Of a stretch of DNA of 64,000 nucleotides, positions 1 to 9,407 are shown piece after piece. The notes under the pieces are model-generated. The model did no database searches. It was not told the DNA's origin and was given only the letters and a program-made list of their open reading frames with translations. A program made the position numbers and the translations under genes. Positions within the stretch are counted from its first letter, which is position 1. Each line of letters opens with the position of its first letter. Source of the DNA: Ophiura sarsii (Eukaryota > Echinodermata > Ophiuroidea > Amphilepidida > Ophiuridae); contig CM069454.1 in assembly GCA_035610835.1 (NCBI GenBank), positions 1 to 64,000 of the forward strand. The letters run 5' to 3'.

Positions 1-1842
1 TCGGAAGACGAATCCAGCCAAATTGATGGTGTCCTTGAATACGATGAAGTTCTCAATGCGCTTAAGTCGATGCAAAATAACAAAACACCAGGTCCGGATG
101 GTTTCACGGTTGAATTCTTCAAGTTTTTCTGGAAAGATCTTTCGTCATTCATCATTCGTGCGCTGAACAGTGCATTTGATAGGGGATCTTTTTCACATTT
201 TCAAAACTTAGGTGTTATTACGCTTCTTCCGAAAGGTAATAAGCCGCGTCAACACCTAAAAAATTGGAGACCAATCTCTTTACTTAACTCAATTTACAAA
301 CTCGCTTCAATGTGCATTGCTAACAGAGTTAAGGATGTTCTCCCAATGCTTATTGAGGACGATCAAAATGGTTTTATGGCTGGTCGTTTTATCGGTGAAA
401 ACATTAGAATTGTTTATGATATCATTTTTCACGCTGAAGAGAAATCAATACCTGGGATGCTGCTTCTTATAGACTTTGAAAAGGCTTTCGATACTGTCTC
501 TCATAGTTTCATTTTCAAAATTCTTAAGCGTCATGGCTTTGGTACTTCAATTCAGAAATGGATTAGACTTTTCTATAACAATGCTGAATCTAGCCTACTT
601 ATTAACGGCAATATGTCTGATAGATTCTTTGTCAACCGGGGTTGCCGTCAAGGCGATCCCCTCTCGCCTTACCTTTTTCTACTGTGTGCTGAAGTACTTG
701 CGACGATGGCAAGAAACAACCATGATATGAAGGGCATTGTTATTGATAACAAGGAGTTTAAAATCACACAATACGCCGATGATACCACATTTATTCTTGA
801 CGGTAGTGAGAGGTCGCTTGCAGAAACCTTAAATGTTCTTGATCAATTTGCGGTTATGTCTGGGTTACGTATAAATAGCAATAAAACAAATGTTGTTTGG
901 ATAGGCTCTAAGCGGAAGGAGCTGCCTCTAAGTACCTGTAGTCATCTCAACTGGGTTAGGAATAGATTCTCCATGCTCGGTGTTGATTTCAGTCTTGATC
1001 TGCATGAGATGCCAGCATTAAACTACTCTAGTATTGTTGAAGATATTCGCAAATCGATGAAACAATGGTCGAAGAGATACTTGACAGTTCTGGGTAGAAT
1101 AGCAGTGGTTAAGTCCCTCTTTATCTCGAGATTCAGTCATCTGGTTCTGGCCATTCCCAATCCTGATTGCAACTTGATACATGAGCTTAACAGTATGTTT
1201 TTTAATTTTATTTGGAAAGGCAAGACGGATAGGATTGGCAGGGACCAGATGTGTGGCGATTTTGACGAAGGTGGTACAAAAATGATCCAAGTTGGTATAT
1301 TTTTCAACGCTCTGAAAATATCATGGATTAGACGTCTTCTAAGGGCGGGTAGTTCCAATAAAGCTGTTATCATGTTTCTGTATTTCTCACAGCTGAAGGA
1401 CATGGATAACTTTATCTGTGGCACCTGTAGGTGGACCAATTCTATTAATAAGATGGGCAATATTTTCTGGAAGGAAGTTCTTCTTGCCTGGAATTCGTTT
1501 CAGCAACACATGAAGCTAAACGATTGCAGCGAAGTTCTACGGTCATGTATCTGGAACAATCCCCAGATTAATATTGGTGGAAATATTGTTTTCTATACCA
1601 GTTGGGTTCAAAATGGCATTCTCTATATTAATGATCTCATGGACCCAGAGGGAGGATTTTACTCTTTGGAAGCACTCAGGAGAAAATATGTTAATCTTAG
1701 AACTAACTTTCTTGAGTACCATGGGCTAATACGTACTATTACTGAGAGTTTTAGAAAAGTGTCATTGTTTACTAATGCTAAGCCGGTTGCAAAACCATTT
1801 ATTCCTATAAACATTGATATTCTATTGAAATATAAAATGTAA
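1..1842 (+). pseudogene. LINE reverse transcriptase, N-terminal and central part
   Basis: The frame is open from base 1 (no start needed: the sequence before the Met at 70 already reads as LINE protein), so this is the middle of a longer ORF2. It has the NNKTPGPDGF motif, the LLLIDFEKAFD motif (RT motif A), the GCRQGDPLSPYLF motif (motif B) and YADD at 772-783 (catalytic motif C). An SGLRINSNKT segment follows, as in L1-type RTs. The role in a live copy is target-primed reverse transcription of its own RNA. Codons after 1830 (to the stop at 1840-1842) belong to the inserted element. A fragment of a related LINE lies at 14592-14901 on the other strand. Family assignment below clade level is not possible by eye. 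Confidence 0.88.
1819..1830. repeat. Left target-site duplication of the Penelope-like insertion (12 bp)
   Basis: ATTCTATTGAAA is found here and again at 6342-6353. Both copies are in the LINE reading frame and encode the same four residues (ILLK), so this is host sequence duplicated on insertion. Confidence 0.9.
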
Positions 1843-2072
1843 AAAGATGAATCCAACGGAACCAGGAACAAAACACACCAAGGATCAGAAAACTGATACA
1901 AGAGGATATCTCGAAAATATAAAAATGCTAAGAGTAAAAGCAAGATATACCCACAGGGTGTGGGGAAACAGGGAATAACAAGGGAGAATAACGCGATAAA
2001 ACAGATAAATAACAAAACAAAAAACAAAAAACGGAAATGCACTGGGACAAGCAATGACAATTGCTGTGCAAT

Positions 2073-2189
2073 AAAACAACAACAATATATCTGAGACTAC
2101 TCAGGATATATAAAACAACAAAAATATATCTGAGACTACTCAGGATATATAAAACAACAAAAATATATCTGAGACTACTCAGGATATAT
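2073..2189 (+). repeat. 39-bp tandem repeat, 3 copies, inside left PLE terminal repeat
   Basis: Copies start at 2073, 2112 and 2151. Each contains the imperfect palindrome ATATCTGAGACTACTCAGGA and could fold as a hairpin. The mirrored array is at about 6079-6195. Confidence 0.9.
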
Positions 2190-2202
2190 GGTAACAATAA
2201 AG

Positions 2203-2241
2203 ACCGACGTTTCAAGTGGATATACCACCCTTCATCAGGGA
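2203..2241 (-). ncRNA. Hammerhead-ribozyme-like motif (left PLE terminal repeat)
   Basis: Read on the minus strand: CTGATGA (complement of 2232-2238), a 6-bp stem with a short loop, then GAAAC (complement of 2209-2213) followed by GTC. Inverted copy of the motif at 6026-6064. In this orientation it is antisense to the RT. Confidence 0.5.
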
Positions 2242-2552
2242 CAAAATATAAAAAACAAAGTGTTAAGAACTATAAATAAGATAATGAACTAGACAAGTCC
2301 ACCACCGTAATTATAGCACAATGCCAGTAATAGATGTTGACTACTAGGCATCCCAGTTAACACTGAACACAAACTAGCAAGTTCACTATAGAATACAGAT
2401 CCATGTTGCTAGGTAAACTAACAAAACATGTACAATAAATCAATAGACAACACGTCATGCATATGCATGAGTGATGTTAAGAAGACAATAGACAGGAAGT
2501 TGGACAATGGATGAATATAAGCGACAGAAATAGTAAATAAACTAGGCCTAAT

Positions 2553-3266
2553 GTGAATGAAACGAGTGGGGGCATAAATAATATAAGTTATGCAACCACT
2601 GATATCACTAGGCCTACTCCCACTAGGACTATGAACACTGATTATAATAGGCCTACTACTTCAGACACTATTAGGCCTAATTCTACTGTTACTAGGACTA
2701 TGTACCCTGATATGACTACCACTACAGACACCACCACTCCTGCTATTACTAGGACTATGTACACTGATACTGATAGTCCTTCCACTATAGAAATTAATAG
2801 GCCTACTGCCATCTCTATGACCATGAACACAGATAGACCTACGGACACCATTAGGCCTACTTTTTGCACTGATAGGCCTACCACTACCAACACCGCTAGG
2901 CTTAATCCTGCTATTTCTAGGACTACAGACACTAATAGGCCTACAATTGCTCACACTAGGACCAGGAGACGACGTCGGTGGTATCGACGGAGATCTCAAC
3001 ATAGATCTAGGACTAAACCGATCACAAATACCAAAAACGTCGTTAACATATCATCGTACAATCTTTCTGATCACGAACAATCCATTCTCTCGCGTGGTTT
3101 AAAATTCTGCTCTACTCCTGCTTCTCTTGACCGGCTTCAACTTCGCACAGATCTAGATAAATTCGCTCGTCGTCTTCGCCTAAAACATTTTCATCACAAA
3201 GATGGTTCCGATGATGAGACTAGACCTGATACTCACACTAATCAGCTTCTCAGTCACTCTTCTTAG
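2553..3266 (+). pseudogene. PLE protein, N-terminal part (Thr/Pro-rich, ends in a frameshift)
   Basis: The first ~125 codons are a low-complexity Thr/Arg/Pro stretch built on recurring ACTAGGCCTACT-type units. They are followed by a basic patch (RTRRRRRWYRRRS) and then by a segment (LSDHEQSILSRGLKFC... FARRLRLKHF) that in PLEs directly precedes the RT domain. The frame ends at 3266, while the continuing RT homology is in the frame starting at 3202, so a single frameshift near 3240-3266 separates the two. The start at 2553 is the first Met of the frame and lies in the left terminal repeat. The function of the N-terminal tract is unknown. Confidence 0.7.
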
Positions 3267-4836
3267 AAAGCAGAGCACTTTCACTCCTTCTCCCGGCAAT
3301 GATCTTTTTCTTGACGCTTACATAACTGCTGTTGATGCTGACATCATGAATGATATAACTCCCAAGACCTATCGCAACATTACACCCCATGAAGATAAAG
3401 CTCTTCATGACTTGAAAAGTAATAGGCATATTATCATCAAGGAGGCAGACAAAGGATCAGCGGTGGTCATACAAGATCGTGAGCAGTATGTCCAAGAATG
3501 TTCCCGGCAACTCAATGACACCAAGTACTACACTAACCTTGACCATGATCCTACTCCTACATTCACCAAGGATGTTGACAAAGCTCTTAACAAAGCTGCC
3601 ACCATAGGCCTAATTGATAAGGAGTTGAAAACAGCACTTAGGCCTAGAAACCCCAAGCCGGGTAGATTCTACACTCTTCCCAAAATTCACAAACAATACG
3701 ACAGCATACCCCCCGGTCGTCCCATCATCAGCGGCAATGGCACCGTTACCGAAAAGGTTTCCTTGTTCATTGACTATCATCTTAAACCCCTGGTGTCTAA
3801 GCTGGATTCTTATGTGCAGGACGACATGGACTTTCTTCGTAAACTTGAGACCATCAAGCGCAATGGCCCCCTTCCTCCTAATGCTATCCTGTGTGTTATG
3901 GACGTGTCTGCACTGTACACCAATATCCCTACAGAAGAAGGTATTGCTGCTTGCCGTTCATTTCTAGAAGATAGCATGCCTCCTGAGAAGGTTGACTCTT
4001 TCTGTGAGCTTATGAAGATTGTCCTCACTCACAATAATTTCATCTTTGGTGAGGATAACTACCTTCAGATTTCTGACACCTCCATGGGTACTAAGATGGC
4101 TCCTTCTATGGCTTGTCTTTTCATGGGTTTATTGGAAAGCAGACTCCTCTTATCTTCTCCAAAATCCCCCCTTATGTGGACACGGTACATTGATGATATC
4201 TTCTTTATATGGACTCATGGCTCAGAGGAACTTGACAGTTTTCTTCAAATGTGTAACAACTTCCATTCCTCCATCAAGTTCACTTCCGAATCTTCTACCA
4301 AAGAGGTTCCTTTCTTGGATGTCATGGTGTCTATTTCAGATGGTGGTCTTCAAACAGACTTATATTCTAAGCCTACAGACTCCCACCAATTTCTTCATTG
4401 GACTTCTTGTCACCCCAAACATACCAAGCGCAGTCTTCCTTACGGTTTGGCTTTCAGACTGAATAGAATATGTTCCACACCTGAAAACCTCCAGCTTAGA
4501 GTTTCTGAACTCACAGGTTTTCTCAGGGATCGAGGGTATTCCAGTCGGTTGGTAACCACGCAGATCAGCAAAGCTTTGTCTATCCCCAGGTCTGAAGCCC
4601 TTAAACCAACTGGTGGCAGTGATAACAGTATTGACCGGGTTCCTCTTGTGGTTACGTACCATCCATCGCTTCCGGGCATTTCCAAGATCATACGCCGTCA
4701 TCTACCCATTCTCCACTCTTCCAATAAGTGTAGGAATGCTATCCCCAACCCTCCCATTGTGGCTTACCGTAGAAGTGCAAACCTGAAAGACCTTCTAGTG
4801 AGATCTACTCTTCCCCGGATCACACCTCTTTTTTGA
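3202..4836 (+). pseudogene. PLE reverse transcriptase domain
   Basis: Penelope-class RT. Seen in order: KEADKGSAVVIQDREQY, LPKIHK, GRPIISGNG, DVSALYTNIPTEEGI (motif A), GTKMAPSMA (motif B), YIDD at 4186-4197 (motif C), FLDVMV, and the PLE-specific KPTDSHQFLHWTSCHPKHTK box. In live elements this RT, related to telomerase RT, copies the element RNA. The first residues up to about 3265 are out of frame with the true N-terminus; the natural protein would enter from the 2553 frame. The frame closes at a TGA (4834-4836), and the endonuclease continues directly after it in the same frame, so this is one nonsense change, not the natural end. Confidence 0.9.
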
Positions 4837-5292
4837 GGTTCATATCCTTGTGGTGGCTCCAAGTGCAAATCCTGCAACCACAAAGGGGCACACTCCGATG
4901 TTGGTAGAGTTTCTATTTCTCATACCTCTGAGAACACAACTTTCACCAGCTCTTCTACTGGAGAGACGTTTCCCATACGCAAACATTTGTCTTGCCAATC
5001 GGACAATGTCATATATCTCATTACCTGCGCTACGTGTGAGAAGCAGTATGTTGGAGAGACTGGTCGCACTCTGGAATGTCGAGTAGGTGAGCATTGTGCT
5101 GACGCCAGACACAACAGGGACAAACAAGTTGGTCGTCATTTCAACTTGCCGAACCACAACGCTTGTAACATCTCCGTTACATGCATTGATAGGCCTCCAA
5201 AGAACGACATTATCATGAGAAGGATCTTGGAGAAGGAATGTATCATGAAGCTTGACTCAACAGAGCCCAATGGTCTCAACATTAAAGATTAA
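4837..5292 (+). pseudogene. PLE GIY-YIG endonuclease domain with Cys-rich linker
   Basis: Same frame as the RT, after its single TGA. It begins with a Cys-rich linker (CGGSKCKSCNH, about 4849-4881) typical of PLEs. Then comes GIY-YIG homology: VIYLITC (GIY position), QYVGETGR (YIG position plus catalytic Arg region), a conserved His in VGEH, LPNH, and the closing LEKECIMKLDSTEPNGLN with the metal-binding Glu region. The domain nicks target DNA to prime reverse transcription. The Met at 4987 is internal and unlikely to be a true start. The stop is at 5290-5292. Confidence 0.85.
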
Positions 5293-5353
5293 TTACCATA
5301 GGCCTATGTTCCAGCCCGTCATTTTACAGTCCATACACCCAGAGGCCTATTTG

Positions 5354-5530
5354 TTTCCTATAACTTGAGTGCCCTGTCTGGGGCTTAAGTTTGGGGAAAA
5401 TAAACCCTCTTTTTATTTCCCACAACTTAAGTGCCCTCACTGGGGCTTAAGTTTTGCAACCCCCCTCTTTTTATTTCCCACAACTTGAGTGCCCTCACTG
5501 GGGCTCAAGTTTCTTCTCCCCCTTTTTATT
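5354..5530 (+). repeat. Three ~60-bp direct repeats, each a hairpin, in PLE 3' untranslated region
   Basis: Units start at about 5354, 5416 and 5475. Each holds AACTTAAGTGCCC, a short loop and GGGGCTTAAGTT or a close variant, so each unit can form a stem-loop. Pyrimidine-rich spacers (CCCTCTTTTTATTTCCC) separate them. The third unit changes both stem arms together (TTGAG and CTCAA), preserving the pairing. Confidence 0.85.
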
Positions 5531-5676
5531 CTTGTATGTTTATTTTATTTTATTATTATTATTTTCCATTTTTTTTTTTCCTCTTCATTTGTTTATATGA
5601 TTTATTTATTTCCTCATTAATTTATGTAATTTTTGATTAATTTGGGTTGTTTTTCTTCTTCTATTTATTTATTATT

Positions 5677-6341
5677 AACTTATATTATTTATGCCCCCAC
5701 TCGTTTCATTCACATTAGGCCTAGTTTATTTACTATTTCTGTCGCTTATATTCATCCATTGTCCAACTTCCTGTCTATTGTCTTCTTAACATCACTCATG
5801 CATATGCATGACGTGTTGTCTATTGATTTATTGTACATGTTTTGTTAGTTTACCTAGCAACATGGATCTGTATTCTATAGTGAACTTGCTAGTTTGTGTT
5901 CAGTGTTAACTGGGATGCCTAGTAGTCAACATCTATTACTGTCATTGTGCTATAATTACAGTGGTGGACTTGTCTAGTTCATTATCTTATTTATAGTTCT
6001 TAACACTTTGTTTTTTTATATTTTGTCCCTGATGAAGGGTGGTATATCCACTTGAAACGTCGGTCTTTATTGTTACCATATATCCTGAGTAGTCTCAGAT
6101 ATATTTTTGTTGTTTTATATATCCTGAGTAGTCTCAGATATATTTTTGTTGTTTTATATATCCTGAGTAGTCTCAGATATATTGTTGCTGTTTTATTGCA
6201 CAGCAATTGTCATTGCTTGTCCCAGTGCATTTCCGTTTTTTGTTTTTTTGTTTTGTTATTTATCTGTTTTATCGCGTTATTCTCCCTTGTTATTCCCTGT
6301 TTCCCCACACCCTGTTGGTATATCTTGCTTTTACTCTTAGC
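5677..6341 (+). repeat. Right inverted terminal repeat of the PLE
   Basis: Reverse complement of 1927-2589. It contains the sense-orientation hammerhead-like motif (6026-6064) and three 39-bp palindromic repeats (about 6079-6195). It ends immediately before the right target duplication. Confidence 0.9.
6026..6064 (+). ncRNA. Hammerhead-ribozyme-like motif (right PLE terminal repeat)
   Basis: CTGATGA at 6029-6035, a stem GGGTGG / CCACTT with TATAT loop, GAAAC at 6054-6058 and GTC following at 6059-6061. This is the catalytic core order of a minimal type I hammerhead with almost no stem III, as described for PLE terminal repeats. Stem I pairing is weak by eye, so activity is uncertain. Self-cleavage here would process the element transcript. 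Confidence 0.5.
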
Positions 6342-6353
6342 ATTCTATTGAAA
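6342..6353. repeat. Right target-site duplication of the PLE insertion (12 bp)
   Basis: Exact second copy of ATTCTATTGAAA (1819-1830), again in the LINE coding phase. Confidence 0.9.
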
Positions 6354-6968
6354 GACAAAAAGGGCTGTAGGCGTATCTACAAAATTCTGTTACCCAATTT
6401 CAAAAATAAAGCCAAGCTAAAATGGTCGCAACAACTTCAGTACATCGACGATAACAAATGGAAAACTATCTGCAGCGCGCCATTTGAATGTACTGGGGAT
6501 ATCAAGCTAAGATGGTTTCAGTTTCGAATAACCCAGCGTATCCTGAGCACAAACTACTTCCTTAAGATGATAAAGGTTTCAAGCGAAGATCGATGTTCTT
6601 TTTGCTATCAGGTCCAGGAAACAATTTATCATATATTTTGTATGTGCCCTATTACTAATACTATCTGGAGAAAACTCGAGGAATGGATACTATGCAAATG
6701 TAAAATTAAGGTTTCGCTGTGCGATAATGACATTCTCTTTGGCAAATTCCCCATAAGGAAACATACTGGTCTCAATAACATCTTGTTGATTGCGAAATTT
6801 GCTGTATACAGAAATAGGTGCAATGGTTCAAAACCGTCATTTCAAAATATCCATCATGATATCATTAAGTACCATAACACTGAAAAACACATGTGGAAAA
6901 AATCTCTTAAGAATACTCTCTACCAAAAAAAAAATGGGACGTTTTCCACATGCTTTTTGTATAAATGA
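6342..6968 (+). pseudogene. LINE reverse transcriptase protein, C-terminal part
   Basis: About 208 codons continue the LINE frame beyond the PLE insertion. They include the knuckle CSFCYQVQETIYHIFCMC (Cys-X2-Cys-X7-His-X4-Cys, about 6595-6648), which matches the zinc-binding region at the C-terminus of L1/Tx1-type ORF2 proteins. The stop TGA is at 6966-6968. The frame appears open upstream to 6207, but 6207-6341 is PLE terminal-repeat sequence. Confidence 0.85.
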
Positions 6969-7205
6969 ATTATATTATATTTTGTAATTTAGTGTTTTAG
7001 TACGTCATTCTGTATTAATGCATAATAACCATATTCATGCAATATATAGAGTTCTTATTGATGCTACTCTAACAGTTATCCACATACATTGTGTATTCTA
7101 ATTGATGTGTAATCATATATTTATTGTATATTTGATTTGTCATAGCAGATGAAAAAAATAAAAAGAGAAGAAAAAAAATGATTTAAAAAAACCAAAAAAA
7201 ACCAC
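6969..7205 (+). other. LINE 3' untranslated region and A-rich tail
   Basis: AT-rich, no frame. Ends in an A-rich stretch (7150-7205) with an AATAAA-like hexamer near 7156, consistent with the 3' end of the LINE. Confidence 0.6.
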
Positions 7206-7791
7206 CTTTATTATTCACATATGGTTGTAGGCTTATAATCTTTTCAAGTTACTTTTATTGTTTGTTTTCTATCGAAAGGTGAATTACAAGTCGGTATGTA
7301 ACCATAAAGAAATTCAGGAATTCAGAAACTATAGAAGTCATTCAGCATTGATATTTTGTCTATTTTTATCGGTATTTAATATGAGACAGGTATACGGATA
7401 GAATAATACCAATTTAAGTTGACCTTTCAACACATAACATCTTTACACGCTTCATCAATCGTCCATGGTAAGCAAACACGCTATTGATGCCAAAATCACT
7501 TGCGTTACCGTTGCATAGATATGCTCAATACCCACCAAAGTCACCTGTTTGGGTTAGGCTGCAAGTTTAACGACAACAATATTCAATGCAAAAATATTAC
7601 CGATTTTTTCTTCTTATTTTAATATGCTATACAGTGTTAAGTATACCTTGAGAATATTATAACTCAGTAGTCTCAGTTGGATTTGTTGTTTGTAGTCTAC
7701 ACAATATCTCTAATGGTAACCATGGCATTGAATATGGCGAGAGCGTGATCAAAACTACGTTTCCTACCTATATATAACTAAATCTTTTACG
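7206..7791. other. No feature recognised
   Basis: AT-rich unique-looking sequence; no coding frame, repeat or RNA gene seen. Confidence 0.5.
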
Positions 7792-8514
7792 GCATAGCCT
7801 CCGTAAAATTGCTGTAACTCCTTTATTATTCATTTAATCTATACAAAAGCATACATTTTCTTGAAAAAAGGGTTCAATGATGCATGAACATGAAATTGAC
7901 TATTTTGAAAAAATATATAAAAAACACCTTTTTTACCCATTTTAGGTTTGGAAAAGGTAAAATATATATTTTTGTCAAATTTTGTCATACTAGTTTTATC
8001 ATAAATCAAATTCCCTAGGAACGGTTTTTTTTTTTAAATTTTGATTTCTTATTTATTTTTGGAATTATTGACCAAAAAGTGATTTTCATGATTTTGGAGG
8101 TAAAACATCACATTTGTTGGCACTTTTTTGTCTATAATTCAAAAAATAAATAAGATATTACAAAAAAACTCGTTCCTAGGGAATTTTATTATGATTATAA
8201 TAAAACTAGTTTGACAACATTTGAGAAAATATATTTTTATTTATCTTTTTCAAACCTAAAATGGGTCAAAAAACGTGTTTTTTTTATAATATTCTCCAAA
8301 ATGGTCAATTTCATGATCATGGTTGGATTCATTGAACCCTTTATGCAAAAAGAAATGTATACTTTTAATTTTGTTTTATACGTTGCGCCTCGGAATAGTT
8401 TTACCTAGATTGACGGCGCATTATAAATGCCAGTATTATTATTATTATTATTATTACTTTTATATAGATTAAATGAATAATGAAGGAGTTACAGCAGTTT
8501 TACGGAGGGATGCT
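7792..8514. mobile_element. Foldback (long inverted repeat) MITE-like element
   Basis: The two halves are inverted copies of each other: the left end has GCATAGCCTCCGTAAAA and the right end TTTTACGGAGGGATGC. The paired segments include the Met/Phe-rich 'CCCATTTTAGGTTTG' box and 'TTCCCTAGGAACG'. The central loop is around 8060-8110. The right arm carries an 88-bp SINE-tail insertion. A related, more decayed foldback lies at 11032-11315. Confidence 0.75.
8367..8454 (+). mobile_element. SINE 3' fragment inserted in the foldback element
   Basis: Absent from the corresponding position of the left arm and flanked by a 7-bp duplication TACTTTT (8360-8366 and 8455-8461). It ends in GGCGCATTATAAATGCC and an (ATT)n tail, the usual 3' end of marine-invertebrate SINEs. 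The head is missing. Confidence 0.65.
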
Positions 8515-8988
8515 GAGGTTCCACCCCCTACGGTGATTGGACTATAAGCATGGACTAAGGGTTCAAGTTATCATAAACAGGGTATAAGCATGAGGGGAAC
8601 CACTCTGAAAGGACCGGATTCTGTCTTTAACCTTTTATATTCGATTCTTTCTATATACAATTACAAATTATTCACGGGTTATTGACTTTGGACCCTATAT
8701 TAAGGGGGCTGTGCACTCTCAATTTTGTATTTTCTCTAAGTTTTGGTTCTTCTTATGTTTTCCACGATTTTCGCAAATAATAAGTCCATTCTAAATCTAT
8801 AAAGCCAGACACGTATTTCAACAGCGCACGATAGGACCAATCTTAATTCGATACTTAAATAAATAGAGAAAACTTGATAAAAATGTTACCTATATATTTG
8901 TTTTACGGGATTCGCATAATAACAGGTTAATATCACAAAAAAGGCAAATATATTCATACAATACAGCAGGTCATAACTCGTTCATATG
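8515..8988. other. No feature recognised
   Basis: AT-rich sequence without a frame or clear repeat. Confidence 0.5.
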
Positions 8989-9407
8989 TTAAAGGAGGTG
9001 TCCCGCAAGCATACAAGTGTGCATTATATGTTAGAAATATAACTATCGAGCCCAACTTTTGTAATTATATATAACAAAACACCACACTTATGACAAAAAC
9101 AAATAAAAACCGCAATCTCTCAACATGCACTTTTTAAAATTCGCGGCGATCGAAAGTCCCAGTGTCTATGATGTCATAATTATACAATGCACATGCGCAA
9201 ATTTTAGCACCGATACCCATGACGTCATCGACACCGGGACTTTCGATCGCCGCGAATTTTAAAAATTGCATGTTGAGTGATGGCAGTTTTTATTCATTTT
9301 TGTGACTAGTATGGTGTTTTGTTCTATATAATTACGTAATTTCGGCTCGATAATTATGTTTCTAACAAATAATGCTCAATGTTGTGCTTGCGGGACACTT
9401 CCTTTAA
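8989..9407. mobile_element. TTAA-flanked palindromic MITE (piggyBac-like)
   Basis: TTAA at 8989-8992 and 9404-9407 bounds an almost complete palindrome with arms of about 200 bp. The ends are AGGAGGTGTCCCGCAAGCA and the complement of TGCTTGCGGGACACTTCCT. TTAA target duplication is the hallmark of piggyBac transposons. No coding capacity. The centre includes TTCGCGGCGATCGAAAGTCC in inverted copies and a TGACGTCA site at 9220-9227. Confidence 0.8.

Larger units (their letters stand above)
1927..2589 (+). repeat. Left inverted terminal repeat of the PLE
   Basis: This 663-bp segment is the reverse complement of 5677-6341 with few differences. It contains a threefold 39-bp repeat and the minus-strand hammerhead-like motif. 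It runs into the first codons of the PLE reading frame (Met at 2553). Confidence 0.9.
1831..6341 (+). mobile_element. Penelope-like element (PLE) with inverted terminal repeats and GIY-YIG endonuclease
   Basis: A 4.5-kb element lies between perfect 12-bp target duplications. It has long inverted terminal repeats (1927-2589 and 5677-6341), an extra 96-bp left end outside the repeat (1831-1926), an RT with Penelope-type motifs and a C-terminal GIY-YIG endonuclease. Hammerhead-ribozyme-like motifs sit in each terminal repeat, as known for PLEs. Termini in inverted orientation with an additional tail on one side are typical of the class. The coding frame has one frameshift and one in-frame stop, so it is a fairly young but inactive copy. 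Inserting in sense orientation in the LINE frame split that gene. Confidence 0.9.
1..7205 (+). mobile_element. L1/Tx1-like non-LTR retrotransposon, 5' end outside window, split by a Penelope-like insertion
   Basis: The element enters from the left window edge in an open frame, carries a LINE reverse transcriptase, is interrupted at 1831-6341, resumes in the same codon phase at 6342, stops at 6968 and ends in an A-rich tract near 7150-7205. The RT signature and the C-terminal Cys/His knuckle place it in the L1/Tx1-like group. The endonuclease part would lie left of the window. Because the Penelope-like element sits inside the coding frame, this copy is dead, though the LINE frame itself has no other visible break. 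Confidence 0.85.
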
